Assembly: GCF_000418325.1 (NCBI RefSeq)
Contig: NC_021658.1
Coordinates: forward strand, 3,162,001-3,226,000
Reading direction: 5' to 3'
DNA from: Sorangium cellulosum So0157-2
Lineage (GTDB): Bacteria > Myxococcota_A > Polyangia > Polyangiales > Polyangiaceae
DNA: 64,000 nt
A program made the translations under genes and the position numbers. Below are positions 27,496 to 38,059 of this stretch, one piece after another. Under the pieces are notes generated by a model that did not search any database, had not been told where the DNA came from, and saw only the letters and a list, made by a program, of their open reading frames with translations. Within the stretch, counting starts at the first letter, position 1. Each line of letters starts with the position of its first letter.

Positions 27496-30400
27496 GCGTT
27501 GACTCCGTCGGGGGGCCCGGGCTCGGCGGGGGCGCGTGCGGTCGAGGGCCGGCGCGCGCGCTCGTTCGCGGCGCCGCGCTTGGCGCGGCGGTACGCCCGG
27601 TACGCGGCCTTGCGGACGGCGGCGTCGGGCGCCGCCGCCTTGTCGAACGCGAGCGCGGCCAGCGCCTCGAGCGCGCGCTCGCCGCCGGCGCGGCCGAGCG
27701 CCGCGATCGCGTCGAGGCGGGCCGCGGCGTCGCCGCCCTCGCCCTTGGCGAGCGCGATCAGCGGGGCGAGCGCGGCGGCGTCTCCGCGCGCGAGCATCGC
27801 CGGCAGCGCGAGGCGCCGGCCCGGCTCGCTCGCGGCGAGCGCCGAGAGCGCCTCCGGCGGGGCGGCGCGCGCCGTCGGGCCGAAGGCGACCGGATCGAAC
27901 GGCCGCGCCGCCGCCGCGCGCGCGGCCGCGCCGTCCGGCGCGAGCGCGGCGAGCGCGGACGCCGCGGAGGCGCGGACGCCGGCGTCCATGTCCACGAGGG
28001 CCGCCGTGAGGGCGTCCGCGGCCGTCGCGAGCGCCGCGCCGCCCGCGGCCGTCGCGAGCGCGGCGAGCGCGGCGAGCGCGCGCGCAGCCTCGCGGCGGAC
28101 GTCGCCGGGGGCGGCGCCGTCCGCGAGGAGCGCGGAGAGCGCGGGCGCCATCGCGGTCGCGCCGGCGCGCGCGCCGGCCCAGAGCAGCTCGCGCCACGCC
28201 GCGGCCTCGGCGTCGCGCGCCTCGCCGTGCGCGGCCGACCAGCGCTCCGCGGTGCGCCGCGCCGCGGCGGCCACGGCCGCGGCGAGGGCCTCTCGACCGC
28301 CGTCCACGGCGCCGGCGGCGATGAGCCGCGCGGCCTCCTGCCGCGCCGGGGCGCGGTCGTCCTCGAGCATGGCGCGGAGCGCGGCCGCCGGCAGCGACCC
28401 GCGGCGGAGCAGACCCATGGCGAGGCGCTGCCGGAGCTCCTCGTCCTTGAGCGCCGCGAGCCGCGGCAGGAGCTCGACCGGGTCGGCCTCCGCGGCGAGG
28501 TAGCTCGCCGCCGGGCTCGCGATGTCGTCGTGCTCGCTCGCGACCGCGAGGAGCTCGACGCGCGTCCGCTCGCCCGGGAAGAGCTTCTCCAGCGCCTTGC
28601 GCGCGGCCTTGCGGACCTCGGCGCTCCGCGCGTCGAGCGCGCGCGCGAGGGCGGGCTCGGCCGCGCGGTCGCCGAGCTCGCCGAGCTCGTTCACGGCGAC
28701 GAGGCGGAGCCGGTCGGGCGTGTCGCCGGCGCGCGCGAGCTCCTCCAGGAGCACGCGGGCGCGCTCGCCGCCGATCCAGCGCACGCCCCGCGCCGCCGAC
28801 TCGCGGAGGTCGACGGCGTCGGCGTGGAGCGCCTGCTCGACGCGCTCCGAGGCGCGCCGGCGGAGCTCGGCGCCCTCGAGCTTCGGGGCGATGCGGCCGA
28901 GCGCCTCGGTGGCGGCGGCCTGCATGGTGAGCTCGACCGAGGGGGCGGCGGACGCCGACCCCCGACCCACGTTGACAGCCGACTCCTTGGTGCCGCCGGC
29001 GGCCACCGCCTCGAGCTCGTCCAGCGCGCGGGCGTCGCCGAGCGTGCCGAGCGCGAGCAGCGCCCGCTCCCGCTCGCCGGGCTCGCCCGCGCGCACGACG
29101 AGCATGAGCGGCAGCAGCGCCGGCGCGAGGCCCCGCGCGGCCACCCCCTCGGCGGCCGGCAGCACGAGCTCGCGCGCGCCGGCGCGCAGCACCGCCTCGA
29201 GCGGGCCGGTGGGCGCGCCCTTGTCCTTCACGCGCTTCGCGTACGACGTGACCGCCGCGACGCGCGTGGGGAGGTCGCGGTCCGAGAAGAGCGGGACGAG
29301 CAGGTCGTCCTGCGCGGGGTCGTCGCCGAGATCGAGCTCGCGCGCCGCGGCGAGGCGGAGCGCCGGGTCCTTCGCGCGCGCGGCGGCGGCGAGGAACGCG
29401 ACCGCGCGCGCCGCGTCGCGCTTGTCGCGCTCGCGCCCGCGGTCGACGATCTCGAGGCACGCCTTGAACGCGGCGCCCCGGACCTCGGCGGCCTCGTCCT
29501 CGAAGCGCGCCGCGAGGGCGGGGATCGCCTCCGGGTTCCGGGCGCTCCCGAGCGCGCGCGCCAGCGCGGCGCGGTCGGCCGGCGCGGCGGCCTCGTCCAT
29601 GCGCGCCGCGAGGGCGCGCACCGCGGCGCCGCTCGCGAGCGCGACGAGCGCCTCGCGCGCGCGGGCGAGCGTCGCGCTCGCCGGCGGCGCCGCGCCCTCG
29701 CGCAGGAACGCCGCGAGCACGTCGACCGCGCGGTCGTCGCGGCGGCGGGCGAGGAGCTCCGCCGCGCGCAGGCGGAGATCGTCGTGGTCGCTCTCCATCG
29801 CGCGGCACAGGGCCGGCACGATGCGCGGATCGCTCGACGACGCGAGCCGCTCGAGCACGCCGAGGCGCAGGTCGGCGTGCTCGCTGCCGAGCGCGGCGAG
29901 CAGCGGCTCGAGGCTGCCCTTCGGGCAGAGCCGCTCGAGGAGCTCGAAGGCGTAGCGGCGCACGTCGGCGAGCGGCGAGCTCAGCGCGCGCGCGATCTCG
30001 GGCCGGGCGCCGTCGCCGCGCGCCGCGATCTCGTCGAGCGCGGTCCGCGCCACGTCGGCCGACGCCGACGCGAGCCCGAGCGGCTCGCCGGCCCCCGCCG
30101 GGAAGAGCGCCTTGAGCCCGGCGAAGGCCGCCTTGCGGACGAGGTGGTGCGGGTCGTCGAGCGCCCGGACGAGCGGCGGGATCGCCGCCGTGCTGCTGAC
30201 GTGGCCCTTCTGGCAGACGTCGACGATGCGATCGACGGCGTCGCGGCGGGTCCGGTGCGCCTCGTCGTCGCCCGGCGAGACCTGCCGGAGCAGGCCCATG
30301 TACGCGCCGAACGCGAGCCAGCGCAGCCGGCGCTGCTCGCCCTCCGGGACCGCGTCGCCGGCCGGCCGGTCGCCCTGCTTCTGCCCGGGCTGCGCGAACA

Positions 30401-33400
30401 GGCGGCGGAGCCACCCCTTCGCGGGCCGCGTGTCGGTCTCCTCCGCGGCGCGCGGGGTCGTGTCCGCCGCGACGGGCGCGCCCGCCGGGCGCAGCGCGGC
30501 CACCCGCTTCGCCTCGCGGAAGTACTCGACCGGCTTGCGGCGGATCCGGAGCACCTGCGCGGCCGCGTACCGCTGCTCCGGGTTGTCGCTGGCGAGCGCC
30601 TCGGCGAGCCCGACGAGGACGCGGCCGCGCGCGACCTCGGGCGGCCAGTCCTTCGTGCCGGCGGGTTTGTCGCCCTCGGCCGCGCCGTCGCGATCCCGGT
30701 CCGGCTGCGCCGCGGCGTCGGGGCGCGGGGGCATCAGCACCTCGATGAGGTGGGCGAGGTACGCCTCCGGATCGGTGCGCAGCTCCAGCGCGCGCGCCGC
30801 GGCGAAGCGCACGTCGGAGCGCTGCGACGAGAGCGCGCTCGTCAGGAGATCCGGCGGATCGCCGCGGCGGAAGGCCCGGAGGTCGCGCGCGAGCACGATC
30901 GCGAAGACGAGCTCCTGGACCTCGCGCGAGCTGTCCTCGAGGCCCTGCAGCATCCCGCCGTAGCCCTCGGGCCCGAGCGCCGCGAACGACATGATCGTCG
31001 CGACGCGGATGGGCGGGTGCTCGTGGCGCAGCGTGCCCGTGAGCACCGGCAGCGCACGCACGTCGCCGAGCCGCGCGAGCCCGTCGGCGGCCCACGAGCG
31101 CACGGCGACGTCGGCGTGGCCCATGGCGTCGAGCAGGTAGCCCTCCTCGCCGCGGCGGGCGGCCATGGCGAGCCCGCGCGCCGCCTGCTCGCGCACGTCG
31201 GGGTAGTCGTCCTTGAGCAGCTCGGTGGCGAAGTACTTGACGAGCCGCGGCGCGCCGAGCGTCGCCAGCGCGGTCGCGGCGCGGGCGCGGAGCGGGCCGA
31301 GGATCTGGATCGGGAGCTCCTTGAACAGCGATTTGTCGGCGAGGAGCGCCCGCATCGGGTTGATCGGCTGCTCGTCGCGCCGCGCGGCGCAGAGCTCGGC
31401 CGCGCGCACCCGGAGGTCGAGGTGGCTCGACTGGAGGCCGATGTGGAGCGGCCCCGCCTCGGCGGGCAGGAGCTTGTCGAGCGCCTCGATCGCGGCGGTG
31501 CGCGGCCCCGCGTGGTCGTCCTCGAGCAGCCGGACGAGGGCGCTGCGGACGGCGTCGCTCACCGGCGCGCGCGCGGCCCCGCGGGCGCCGCTCTCGCGGA
31601 CCGACGGGTGGATCGACGCCATCGCGGCGAGGTGCGGCTCCGCGGCGTCCTTGCCGCGCAGCTTGACGACCGCCTCGTAGGCGGCCTGGGCGACGCCGTC
31701 GTCGCGGTCGCCGATCGCCGCCTTGAGCCGCTCGGCGGCCCACGGCTGCTCGCCGTGCGCCTTGAGCTCCTCGACGGCGCGCAGGCGCAGGTCGGGGAAG
31801 CGCGCGCGCTGGGCGCGGTCGAGCGCCGTCTGCGGATCCGAGGCGTGCCACGACCAGAGCGTCCGGAACGCCTCGCGGCGGACCTTGGGCGACTCGTCCT
31901 CGATCGCGTCGGCGAGCAGCGCCTCGGCCTCCGGGGGCCTCGGCCCCTTGCCCTCGCCGGCGAGCGCCACCAGCCGGTCGAGCCCGCGGACGCGGATGTC
32001 CTCCTGCGACGAGCGGAGCGACGCCTCGGCCACGGCGAGCGGGGCCGACGGCTCGAGCCGCGCGTACGCCTCGAGCGCCGCGGCGCGCACCGCGCCGTCC
32101 GCGTCGTCGAGCATCCAGACGAGCCGCTTCTCGGCGCGCGTGTCCCGGAGCTCGGCGAGCGCGGTCGCCGCCTGCCGGCGCAGCGACGGGTCCTGCTCGC
32201 GCGTGAGCTGCAGCAGCGCGCCGAGGGCGCGCGTGTCGCCGAGCTGCGCGAGCCCGCGCGCGCCGCGCACCGCCGTGTCCGGCGTGCGGCACGCCATCGC
32301 GGTGAGCAGCGGCTCGAGGTCGGGCTCCGCGGGCCCTTCGCCGGGGCTCCCCACGCCGGGGATCCGGGCGCGCGCGGCCTTCAGGTCCGCGTCGTCGGGC
32401 GCCTTCGGCTTGGCCTTCGGGTCCGGCGCGGGCGGCTCGCCCTCGCCGTCGCGGGCGCGCCGCAGCACCTCGGCCGCGCGCCGGGCGATGTCGAGCGCGG
32501 CGCGGCCGAGATCCTCGTCGCGCGCCTCGAGCGCGTGGGCGAGCGCCCGCCGCTCGATCACCTTCGCCGCGAACGCGATGCGGCGCACCTCGGCGTCCTC
32601 GTCGTCGAGCGCGCGCGCCGCGATCGGCGCGAACGCCGGGGCCGAGAGCCAGCCCTGGAGGGCGGCCCGGATGAGCGCCTCGACCCGGAGGTCGGCCGGG
32701 CCGCGCTCGAACGCGGCGCGCAGCGGCTCCGGGCCGCCCGGGTGGAGCTTCTCCAGCTGGTCGAGCGCCGTGAGCCGGACCGACGCGTCGCGGGCGGCGA
32801 GCTTGTCGGCGATGAGCCCCGGGATGAGCGGCGAGCTGCCGTGGAGCTTGCCGAGCTCGACGAGCGCCCGGCGCTGGACGTCCGCGGCGCGCGCCTCGAG
32901 CCCCGCGCGGAGCGGGGTGAGCGGCGCGTCGCGGTCGATCGCGCGGAGCGCGTCCAGCGCGGCCAGGCGGACGGCCGCGTGCTCGTCGTCGAGCGCCTCG
33001 CGGAGCTTGGCGCGCGCGCCGCGGCGCCTGCGCGCCCCGAGCTCGCGGGCGGCGAGCGCGCGCACCTCGGCGTCGCGGTCCGACCGGAGCGCGCGCGCCG
33101 CGGCCTCGAGCGCCTCCGGCTCGTCGAGGGCCGCGAGCGTCTTGACGGCGGCCTCGCGGGCCGGCCGCGCCCCGGAGAGCGCCTGGGCGAGGGCGTCGAA
33201 GCCGTGCGCGAGCTCCGCGGCGCCGTCGGCGAGCGCGCCCCCCGCGTCGATCGGGAAGCGCCACACCGTGCGCCGGTCTCCCGCGGCGAAGACGGCGCCG
33301 AGCCCGTCCTTCGCGTCCGCCGTACCGCGGCCGGACGCGCGCGACCCCTTGCGCGCGGGGGCGCCCTCGGCGGGCGCGAGCGCGAGCGCGTGGAGCGGCA

Positions 33401-34280
33401 GCGCGCTCGTCTCCAGCGTGCGCGGCTTGCGCCGGTCCTCGAGGCGGTGGACGCGGAGCGCGCCGTCCGCGCCCGCCGACACCAGGCGATCGCCCGCCTC
33501 CTTGCCGTCGTCCTGCGGCGGCGCGGCGGGCAGGCACACGAGCGCGCGGACCCCGCCCGCGTGCCCGGTCCCGTCCGCGCCGCGCACCTCGCACTCGACG
33601 TCGCCGACGAGGTACCAGAGCCGCACGGTGCCGTCGTCGCCGCCCGACGCGAGCCGCCCGTCGCGCGGCGTGAACGCGAGCGCCGCGACCGGCCCGTCGT
33701 GGCCGGGCATGTCGCGGCGGGCGCCGGTCGACAGGGTGATCACGCGGACGACGCCGTCGTCGCCCGCGGCCGCGACGAGCTCGCCGGCGGGGTCGAAGGC
33801 GACGGCGCGGAGCGGCGCCGCCGAGAGCGCGAACGCCGCGATCTCGGCCGCGGCCCCGGGCGGCGCGGCAGCGGACCCGCCGCCCCCGCCGACGCGGAAG
33901 ACCCGCAGCGCGCCGTCGGCGCCGACGGTCGCGAGGCGCGCGCCGCCCGGCGCCGCCGCGACCGCGGTGACGCCGCCCGGGTGCGCGTCGAGCGCCCGCG
34001 CCTCGGCCGCGCCGGCCGCGACGAGGCGCAGCGCGCCGTCGGAGCACGCCATGGCGAGCAGGTCGCCCGCGAACGCGAGGCCGAGCACGTGCGCCGGCAC
34101 GTCGATCGAGCGCACCGGCTTGTTCGCCGCGTGATCGAACAGCGTCACCTGGCTCGCGCCGGCGGGCGACGTCCCGCCCGCCCCGCCCGGCGCCGGCGCG
34201 CGCACCCCGCCGACGGCGAGGAGCCGCGGGCCGGCGGCGAGCGCGCGGACCTTCTCGTAGTGGCCGATCGTGTGGCTCAT
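27492..34280 (-). CDS. Giant WD40 plus HEAT-repeat protein
   Basis: The 2,262-aa protein starts with a WD40 propeller (about residues 1-380; GHDGPVAALAFTPRDGRLASG is one blade). Dozens of HEAT/armadillo repeats follow to the C-terminus (for example DDEHAAVRLAALDALRAI and SDRDLPTRVAAVTSYAKR). There is no catalytic motif or membrane segment. Proteins of this kind are scaffolds. Both ends overlap neighbours by ATGA (start in the HEAT-like gene, stop in the SWIM gene), so stoichiometric co-expression is likely. Long open frames on the opposite strand here are codon-bias shadows. Confidence 0.88.
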   Translation of the reverse strand: MSHTIGHYEKVRALAAGPRLLAVGGVRAPAPGGAGGTSPAGASQVTLFDHAANKPVRSIDVPAHVLGLAFAGDLLAMACSDGALRLVAAGAAEARALDAHPGGVTAVAAAPGGARLATVGADGALRVFRVGGGGGSAAAPPGAAAEIAAFALSAAPLRAVAFDPAGELVAAAGDDGVVRVITLSTGARRDMPGHDGPVAALAFTPRDGRLASGGDDGTVRLWYLVGDVECEVRGADGTGHAGGVRALVCLPAAPPQDDGKEAGDRLVSAGADGALRVHRLEDRRKPRTLETSALPLHALALAPAEGAPARKGSRASGRGTADAKDGLGAVFAAGDRRTVWRFPIDAGGALADGAAELAHGFDALAQALSGARPAREAAVKTLAALDEPEALEAAARALRSDRDAEVRALAARELGARRRRGARAKLREALDDEHAAVRLAALDALRAIDRDAPLTPLRAGLEARAADVQRRALVELGKLHGSSPLIPGLIADKLAARDASVRLTALDQLEKLHPGGPEPLRAAFERGPADLRVEALIRAALQGWLSAPAFAPIAARALDDEDAEVRRIAFAAKVIERRALAHALEARDEDLGRAALDIARRAAEVLRRARDGEGEPPAPDPKAKPKAPDDADLKAARARIPGVGSPGEGPAEPDLEPLLTAMACRTPDTAVRGARGLAQLGDTRALGALLQLTREQDPSLRRQAATALAELRDTRAEKRLVWMLDDADGAVRAAALEAYARLEPSAPLAVAEASLRSSQEDIRVRGLDRLVALAGEGKGPRPPEAEALLADAIEDESPKVRREAFRTLWSWHASDPQTALDRAQRARFPDLRLRAVEELKAHGEQPWAAERLKAAIGDRDDGVAQAAYEAVVKLRGKDAAEPHLAAMASIHPSVRESGARGAARAPVSDAVRSALVRLLEDDHAGPRTAAIEALDKLLPAEAGPLHIGLQSSHLDLRVRAAELCAARRDEQPINPMRALLADKSLFKELPIQILGPLRARAATALATLGAPRLVKYFATELLKDDYPDVREQAARGLAMAARRGEEGYLLDAMGHADVAVRSWAADGLARLGDVRALPVLTGTLRHEHPPIRVATIMSFAALGPEGYGGMLQGLEDSSREVQELVFAIVLARDLRAFRRGDPPDLLTSALSSQRSDVRFAAARALELRTDPEAYLAHLIEVLMPPRPDAAAQPDRDRDGAAEGDKPAGTKDWPPEVARGRVLVGLAEALASDNPEQRYAAAQVLRIRRKPVEYFREAKRVAALRPAGAPVAADTTPRAAEETDTRPAKGWLRRLFAQPGQKQGDRPAGDAVPEGEQRRLRWLAFGAYMGLLRQVSPGDDEAHRTRRDAVDRIVDVCQKGHVSSTAAIPPLVRALDDPHHLVRKAAFAGLKALFPAGAGEPLGLASASADVARTALDEIAARGDGARPEIARALSSPLADVRRYAFELLERLCPKGSLEPLLAALGSEHADLRLGVLERLASSSDPRIVPALCRAMESDHDDLRLRAAELLARRRDDRAVDVLAAFLREGAAPPASATLARAREALVALASGAAVRALAARMDEAAAPADRAALARALGSARNPEAIPALAARFEDEAAEVRGAAFKACLEIVDRGRERDKRDAARAVAFLAAAARAKDPALRLAAARELDLGDDPAQDDLLVPLFSDRDLPTRVAAVTSYAKRVKDKGAPTGPLEAVLRAGARELVLPAAEGVAARGLAPALLPLMLVVRAGEPGERERALLALGTLGDARALDELEAVAAGGTKESAVNVGRGSASAAPSVELTMQAAATEALGRIAPKLEGAELRRRASERVEQALHADAVDLRESAARGVRWIGGERARVLLEELARAGDTPDRLRLVAVNELGELGDRAAEPALARALDARSAEVRKAARKALEKLFPGERTRVELLAVASEHDDIASPAASYLAAEADPVELLPRLAALKDEELRQRLAMGLLRRGSLPAAALRAMLEDDRAPARQEAARLIAAGAVDGGREALAAAVAAAARRTAERWSAAHGEARDAEAAAWRELLWAGARAGATAMAPALSALLADGAAPGDVRREAARALAALAALATAAGGAALATAADALTAALVDMDAGVRASAASALAALAPDGAAARAAAARPFDPVAFGPTARAAPPEALSALAASEPGRRLALPAMLARGDAAALAPLIALAKGEGGDAAARLDAIAALGRAGGERALEALAALAFDKAAAPDAAVRKAAYRAYRRAKRGAANERARRPSTARAPAEPGPPDGVNA

Positions 34281-37090
34281 GCGCGCTCCTGTCCGGCGCC
34301 CGGCGCGGCGAGCCCCTCGATCGCGAGCCCCGGGTGCGCGCGCCGGAGCTGCATCAGCGCCGCCAGGCAGGCCTGCCACTCGCCCTTCGCGATCGACCCG
34401 GTGAACTCGGCGATGACCGGGGCGACGAGCGCCGCGAACGCCGCGTCCTCGACCGCGAGATCGCGCACGACCTCGATCACGTGCCGCTTGGCCTCGCTCG
34501 CGGACAGGCGCCGCCGCGGGCCCGCGTCGTCGCCCGGCTCCGGCGAGCGCCCCGCGGGGATGCCGGAGAGCACGTACCGCAGGAAGGCCCGGAGCGCCTC
34601 GACGTCCGCGAACCGGCCCGCGTCCTCGGGCGCCTCCGCCGCCGGGCGCGGCTCTTCTTCCTTCCCGCGCGCGCCGCGCGGCTGCCAGCCCGGCGGCAGA
34701 TCGCGCGGCCGGTGCTTCTCCCAGAGCATCCGCACCGCGAAGAGGCGCACCTCGCGGTCGGCGCTCTGCATCAGCCAGCCGAGGCGCTCCGGGCCGCCGA
34801 GGCGCGCGTAGTGCTTCAGGATGAGCGACAGGCCGAGCTCGCGCGCGCTCTTCTTCAGGCTCTCCGTGAGCGCGAAGACCTGCGCCGGATCGAGCTCGTC
34901 GAGCGTGAGCGTCAGCGCCGGGTCGGCCGACGGATCGCCGGCCTTGCGGAGCGCGTCGAAGGCGATGTTGCGCACCTCCTTCGCGTCGCTGTGGGCGAGC
35001 TCGTAGACGCGGGTCTGGTAGCCCCACGCCCGCAGCTCCGCGCGGGTGATCAGCGCGGCGAAGCGCCGGACGTCGTCCCGCTTGTCGGAGAGCGCGGGCC
35101 AGACCCGCTCGGCGGTGAACGCCGAGCGCTTCAGCGCCGGCTTCAGATCGAGCTCCTTGGCCTCGCCCTGCTCGGGCCCGAGCGTCGGGTGGTGGCACCG
35201 CAGGTAGGTCTGCGCGAACGCGCGCATCGGCTCGGGCTCCTTCTCGCCGAGCGCGAGCGCGAACAGCCGCGCGGTGCCCGCCTCGCGATCGCCGCGGCCG
35301 CCCGCGTCCTGCCCCGCGTCGAAGTCCTGCGGCTTCATGTGCGCGAGGAGGTACCGGCGCGCGAAGCCGTTCAGCGTGGGGTCGGCGCGCCGCGCGAGCG
35401 CGAGCAGCCAGGGCAGGGTGAGCTGCCGCGCGGTCACGATCTTCGGGTTGCCGAGCACCGAGAGCGCGACCGCGCGCGTCTCGGCGCTGAAGACGAGCCC
35501 CTTTAGGCGCTCCACGCCCTCGGCGGTCAGGTCGGGCAGGGCGTCGGCCTTCTCCAGCCAGGCCGCGACGGCGCGCCCGATGCGCTTCCGCGTGAGCGCG
35601 CCGAGCAGCCACGGCGTCCCGATCGCCGCGACCGGGTGCTTGCCGAGCGCGTCGAGCGCGATCTCCGTCGCGCGATCGTCGTCCTCGTGGCGCGGGTCGT
35701 CGAGCACGCGGATCCAGAAGGCCGGCCCGAGCTCCCCCGGCCGGTACTTCGCCTTGAAGTACGCGGCCGCCCACCGCTTCTGCGCGCCCTCGCCGTAGAT
35801 CATGTCGACGAGGAACGGCTCGGGCAGCTCGGCGCGGTCGAAGCTCTCGCCGAGCGCCTTGCCGGCCCACGCCTCGGTCTCGCCGCGCTCGAGCAGCCGC
35901 CCGAGGAACGCGAAGCCGAGCGCGCGCGGGCTCCTGCCCTGGAGCGCCGACGCCGCGAACGCGCGCGTCTCCTTGTGCTCGGAGGCGAGCAGCGCGGCGA
36001 GCCGCTCCGGGTCGAGATCCGCCGCGTGCGCGCGGGCGTACTCGATCGCGAACGCGCGCGCCTTGGGGCTCGGCGAGTCGAGCAGCGCGAGCGCGGCGTC
36101 GTGCAGCCCGAGGCCCCGCAGCTTGCTCTGGTGGAGCTCCGGCGAGCCGAGCAGCGTCTCGATGAGGAAGTCGTGCGCGCTCGCGAGCGGCCGGGTCGCG
36201 AGGCGCGCGAGCCACGCGGGCGTGGCGGCGCTCCGCAGCGCGTCGGCGAAGTCCTTCTTGAGCCCCTGGATCGCGAACCGCGCCGGGGGATCGGCCTTGC
36301 AGGTCGAGAGCAGGAGCATCAGCGGATCGGGCGATCGCCTCCACGCCTCGCCGAAGGCGCGGTGCTTCACCATGTCGCTCGGCGGGACGCCGCCTTGGAA
36401 CGAGCGCCCGTCGTACTTGCCCGCGCCGTGCGCCCAGATGTGGTTCGCGACCCAGAGGTCGCGGAAGGCCGTGTCCGGCGTGTAGTGGCGGAGGACCTCG
36501 ACCGCGAACTGCGGGTAGAGCTCGGGCGTGCTCCGGCCGAGCTCGCGCAGGAAGCGCCACGCGCGGCGGCGCATGTAGATCAGGGTGCCGCGGGAGACCT
36601 CGCGCCGCCCGCCGCGCGAGAGCTCGGCGTCGAAGCGGTAGGCGAGCGCGCCGAAGAGCTCCGCGTCGAGGCGCGCCTCGGCCAGCTTGTAGATGCGCTT
36701 GAGCCCGCCCCACGCGCCGAAGACGAGCGGCGCGCTCTTCGCGACGTCGCAGAGCGCGCTGCGCCCGGCGTCGGTGCCCTCCTCGTAGATGCGGACGAGC
36801 AGGTCGGCGAGCTCGAGCCGCGGCGGCGGCGCGGCGTCGACCTGCGCGAGGAAGCGCCGCCACGCGTCGGTCGCCTGCTCGCGCCGCTGCTCGGGGGTGC
36901 TCCTGCCCTGCGCGACCGAGAGCAGCCGGAGGAACGCCGCGAAGGTGAGCGCGCCCTCGCGGGGCGGCGCCTCCGGCGCGGGATCCGGCTGCTCGAGGTA
37001 GGCCTCGAGGATCTCGGCCAGGGCGGGCGAGCCGCTCGCGGCGAGCTGCTTGACGTTCGCGATGTCGATCGGGTTCGGTGAGCTCGCCAA
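34277..37090 (-). CDS. HEAT-like helical repeat protein
   Basis: The 937-aa protein is predicted entirely helical with irregular HEAT-like repeats (SPSPKARAFAIEYARAHAA, SDKRDDVRRFAALITRAE). A conserved-looking region lies near residues 160-260 (RRRAWRFLRELGRSTPELYP, WVANHIWAHGAGKYD). It starts at a TTG (37090) preceded by GGGAGG at ideal spacing; no ATG fits as well. The 3' end overlaps the next gene by 4 bp. Likely a scaffold or DNA/protein-binding partner of the WGR and SWIM proteins. The biochemical function is unknown. Confidence 0.82.
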   Translation of the reverse strand: MASSPNPIDIANVKQLAASGSPALAEILEAYLEQPDPAPEAPPREGALTFAAFLRLLSVAQGRSTPEQRREQATDAWRRFLAQVDAAPPPRLELADLLVRIYEEGTDAGRSALCDVAKSAPLVFGAWGGLKRIYKLAEARLDAELFGALAYRFDAELSRGGRREVSRGTLIYMRRRAWRFLRELGRSTPELYPQFAVEVLRHYTPDTAFRDLWVANHIWAHGAGKYDGRSFQGGVPPSDMVKHRAFGEAWRRSPDPLMLLLSTCKADPPARFAIQGLKKDFADALRSAATPAWLARLATRPLASAHDFLIETLLGSPELHQSKLRGLGLHDAALALLDSPSPKARAFAIEYARAHAADLDPERLAALLASEHKETRAFAASALQGRSPRALGFAFLGRLLERGETEAWAGKALGESFDRAELPEPFLVDMIYGEGAQKRWAAAYFKAKYRPGELGPAFWIRVLDDPRHEDDDRATEIALDALGKHPVAAIGTPWLLGALTRKRIGRAVAAWLEKADALPDLTAEGVERLKGLVFSAETRAVALSVLGNPKIVTARQLTLPWLLALARRADPTLNGFARRYLLAHMKPQDFDAGQDAGGRGDREAGTARLFALALGEKEPEPMRAFAQTYLRCHHPTLGPEQGEAKELDLKPALKRSAFTAERVWPALSDKRDDVRRFAALITRAELRAWGYQTRVYELAHSDAKEVRNIAFDALRKAGDPSADPALTLTLDELDPAQVFALTESLKKSARELGLSLILKHYARLGGPERLGWLMQSADREVRLFAVRMLWEKHRPRDLPPGWQPRGARGKEEEPRPAAEAPEDAGRFADVEALRAFLRYVLSGIPAGRSPEPGDDAGPRRRLSASEAKRHVIEVVRDLAVEDAAFAALVAPVIAEFTGSIAKGEWQACLAALMQLRRAHPGLAIEGLAAPGAGQERA

Positions 37091-37143
37091 GGCGCCTCCC
37101 GCGGCGGGATGGCCTGAGAGAATCGCGAGCCCTGGGGATCAGG

Positions 37144-38059
37144 TCAAGCGGAGTCGACGCGCGCGGCGCGCATCCGGGCGATGCGCCGCGCGACGTGCGG
37201 GTCGCTGCCCGCGTCGAGGCCCGCGAGGTACTCCGCGAGCGATCGCCCGCGCTGGGCGAGGTGCGCGGCGAGGTAGGGCGAGAGCGCCTTCCACCGGAGC
37301 GCCCAGCCTACCTCGGCGCTCATGGAGCCGTGGTGCGGCCGGTCGACGAGCAGCGCGCCGAGCCGGAGGCCGAGCTCCGGGTCGCCGAGCTCCTCGAGCT
37401 GGCGCCCGAGGACGGCGAGCGCGCCGGCGGCCGGGGAGGTCGCGGGCGGCGCCTTCCAGGTGTCGCGCACGGCGCGCGCGAACGCGGCGGCGTCGAGCTC
37501 CGAGAGCAGCTCGATGGCGCGCACGAGCGGCAAGCCGATCGGCCGCGCTGGGCGCGACGACGCGGGCCATGAGCGCGTCCACGGCGGCCGACAGCGCCGC
37601 GTCGGTCGCGGGGTCGAGCCCGCCGAGCGGCTCGAGCGCGCGGCGGGCGCGGCGGACGGCGCGCCCGAGGGCCCAGCTGCGCCGGCCGCGCGCGGCCGCG
37701 AGCGCGGAGAGCGCGTGGACGGCGGCCCTCCGCTGCGCCTCGGTGGCCTCGCCGGGCCGCACGCGCGGCGGCAGATCGAGCTTCGCCGGCGGCGGGGCGG
37801 CCTTGTCGCCGCTCGGCGCCGGGGCGCTGCCGGCGGGCGCGCCGCCCGCGGGTGCGGCGACCTCCTGGTAGCCCTCCCGGAGCTTCTCCGCGATCTTCTT
37901 CTCGCACTCCCGCGCCGCGGCCTCCGCGGTGGGAAACGCCTTCTCCTTGCGCTGCCCGGCGGTGCCCAGCCGGCCGTAGACGACGATGAACGTCGTGTCG
38001 TCCACGTCGGCCATCCAGAACTTGGCGCTCGTCCCCTGCACGAACTCGAACCGGCGCAT
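37144..38059 (-). pseudogene. WGR-domain protein with frameshift
   Basis: The gene starts MRRFEFVQGTSAKFWMADVD and continues TTFIVVYGRLGTAGQRKEKAF, a complete WGR domain (residues 1-75), followed by a Pro/Ala linker and a helical region. Near 37550-37560 the sensible reading switches frame: DALMARVVAPSA continues as RPIGLPLVRAIELLSELD and runs to a stop at 37144. A one-base change would restore a protein of about 304 aa. It is upstream of the TTG-initiated HEAT gene on the same strand, so probably heads this operon. The frameshift could be real or a sequencing error. Confidence 0.75.

Noticed and set aside
28227..34811. 2,194-aa open frame on the + strand opposite the giant WD40/HEAT gene
   Set aside because: Composition is almost only Arg/Glu/Ala/Leu/Val with no domain; it is a codon-bias shadow of the reverse-strand genes.
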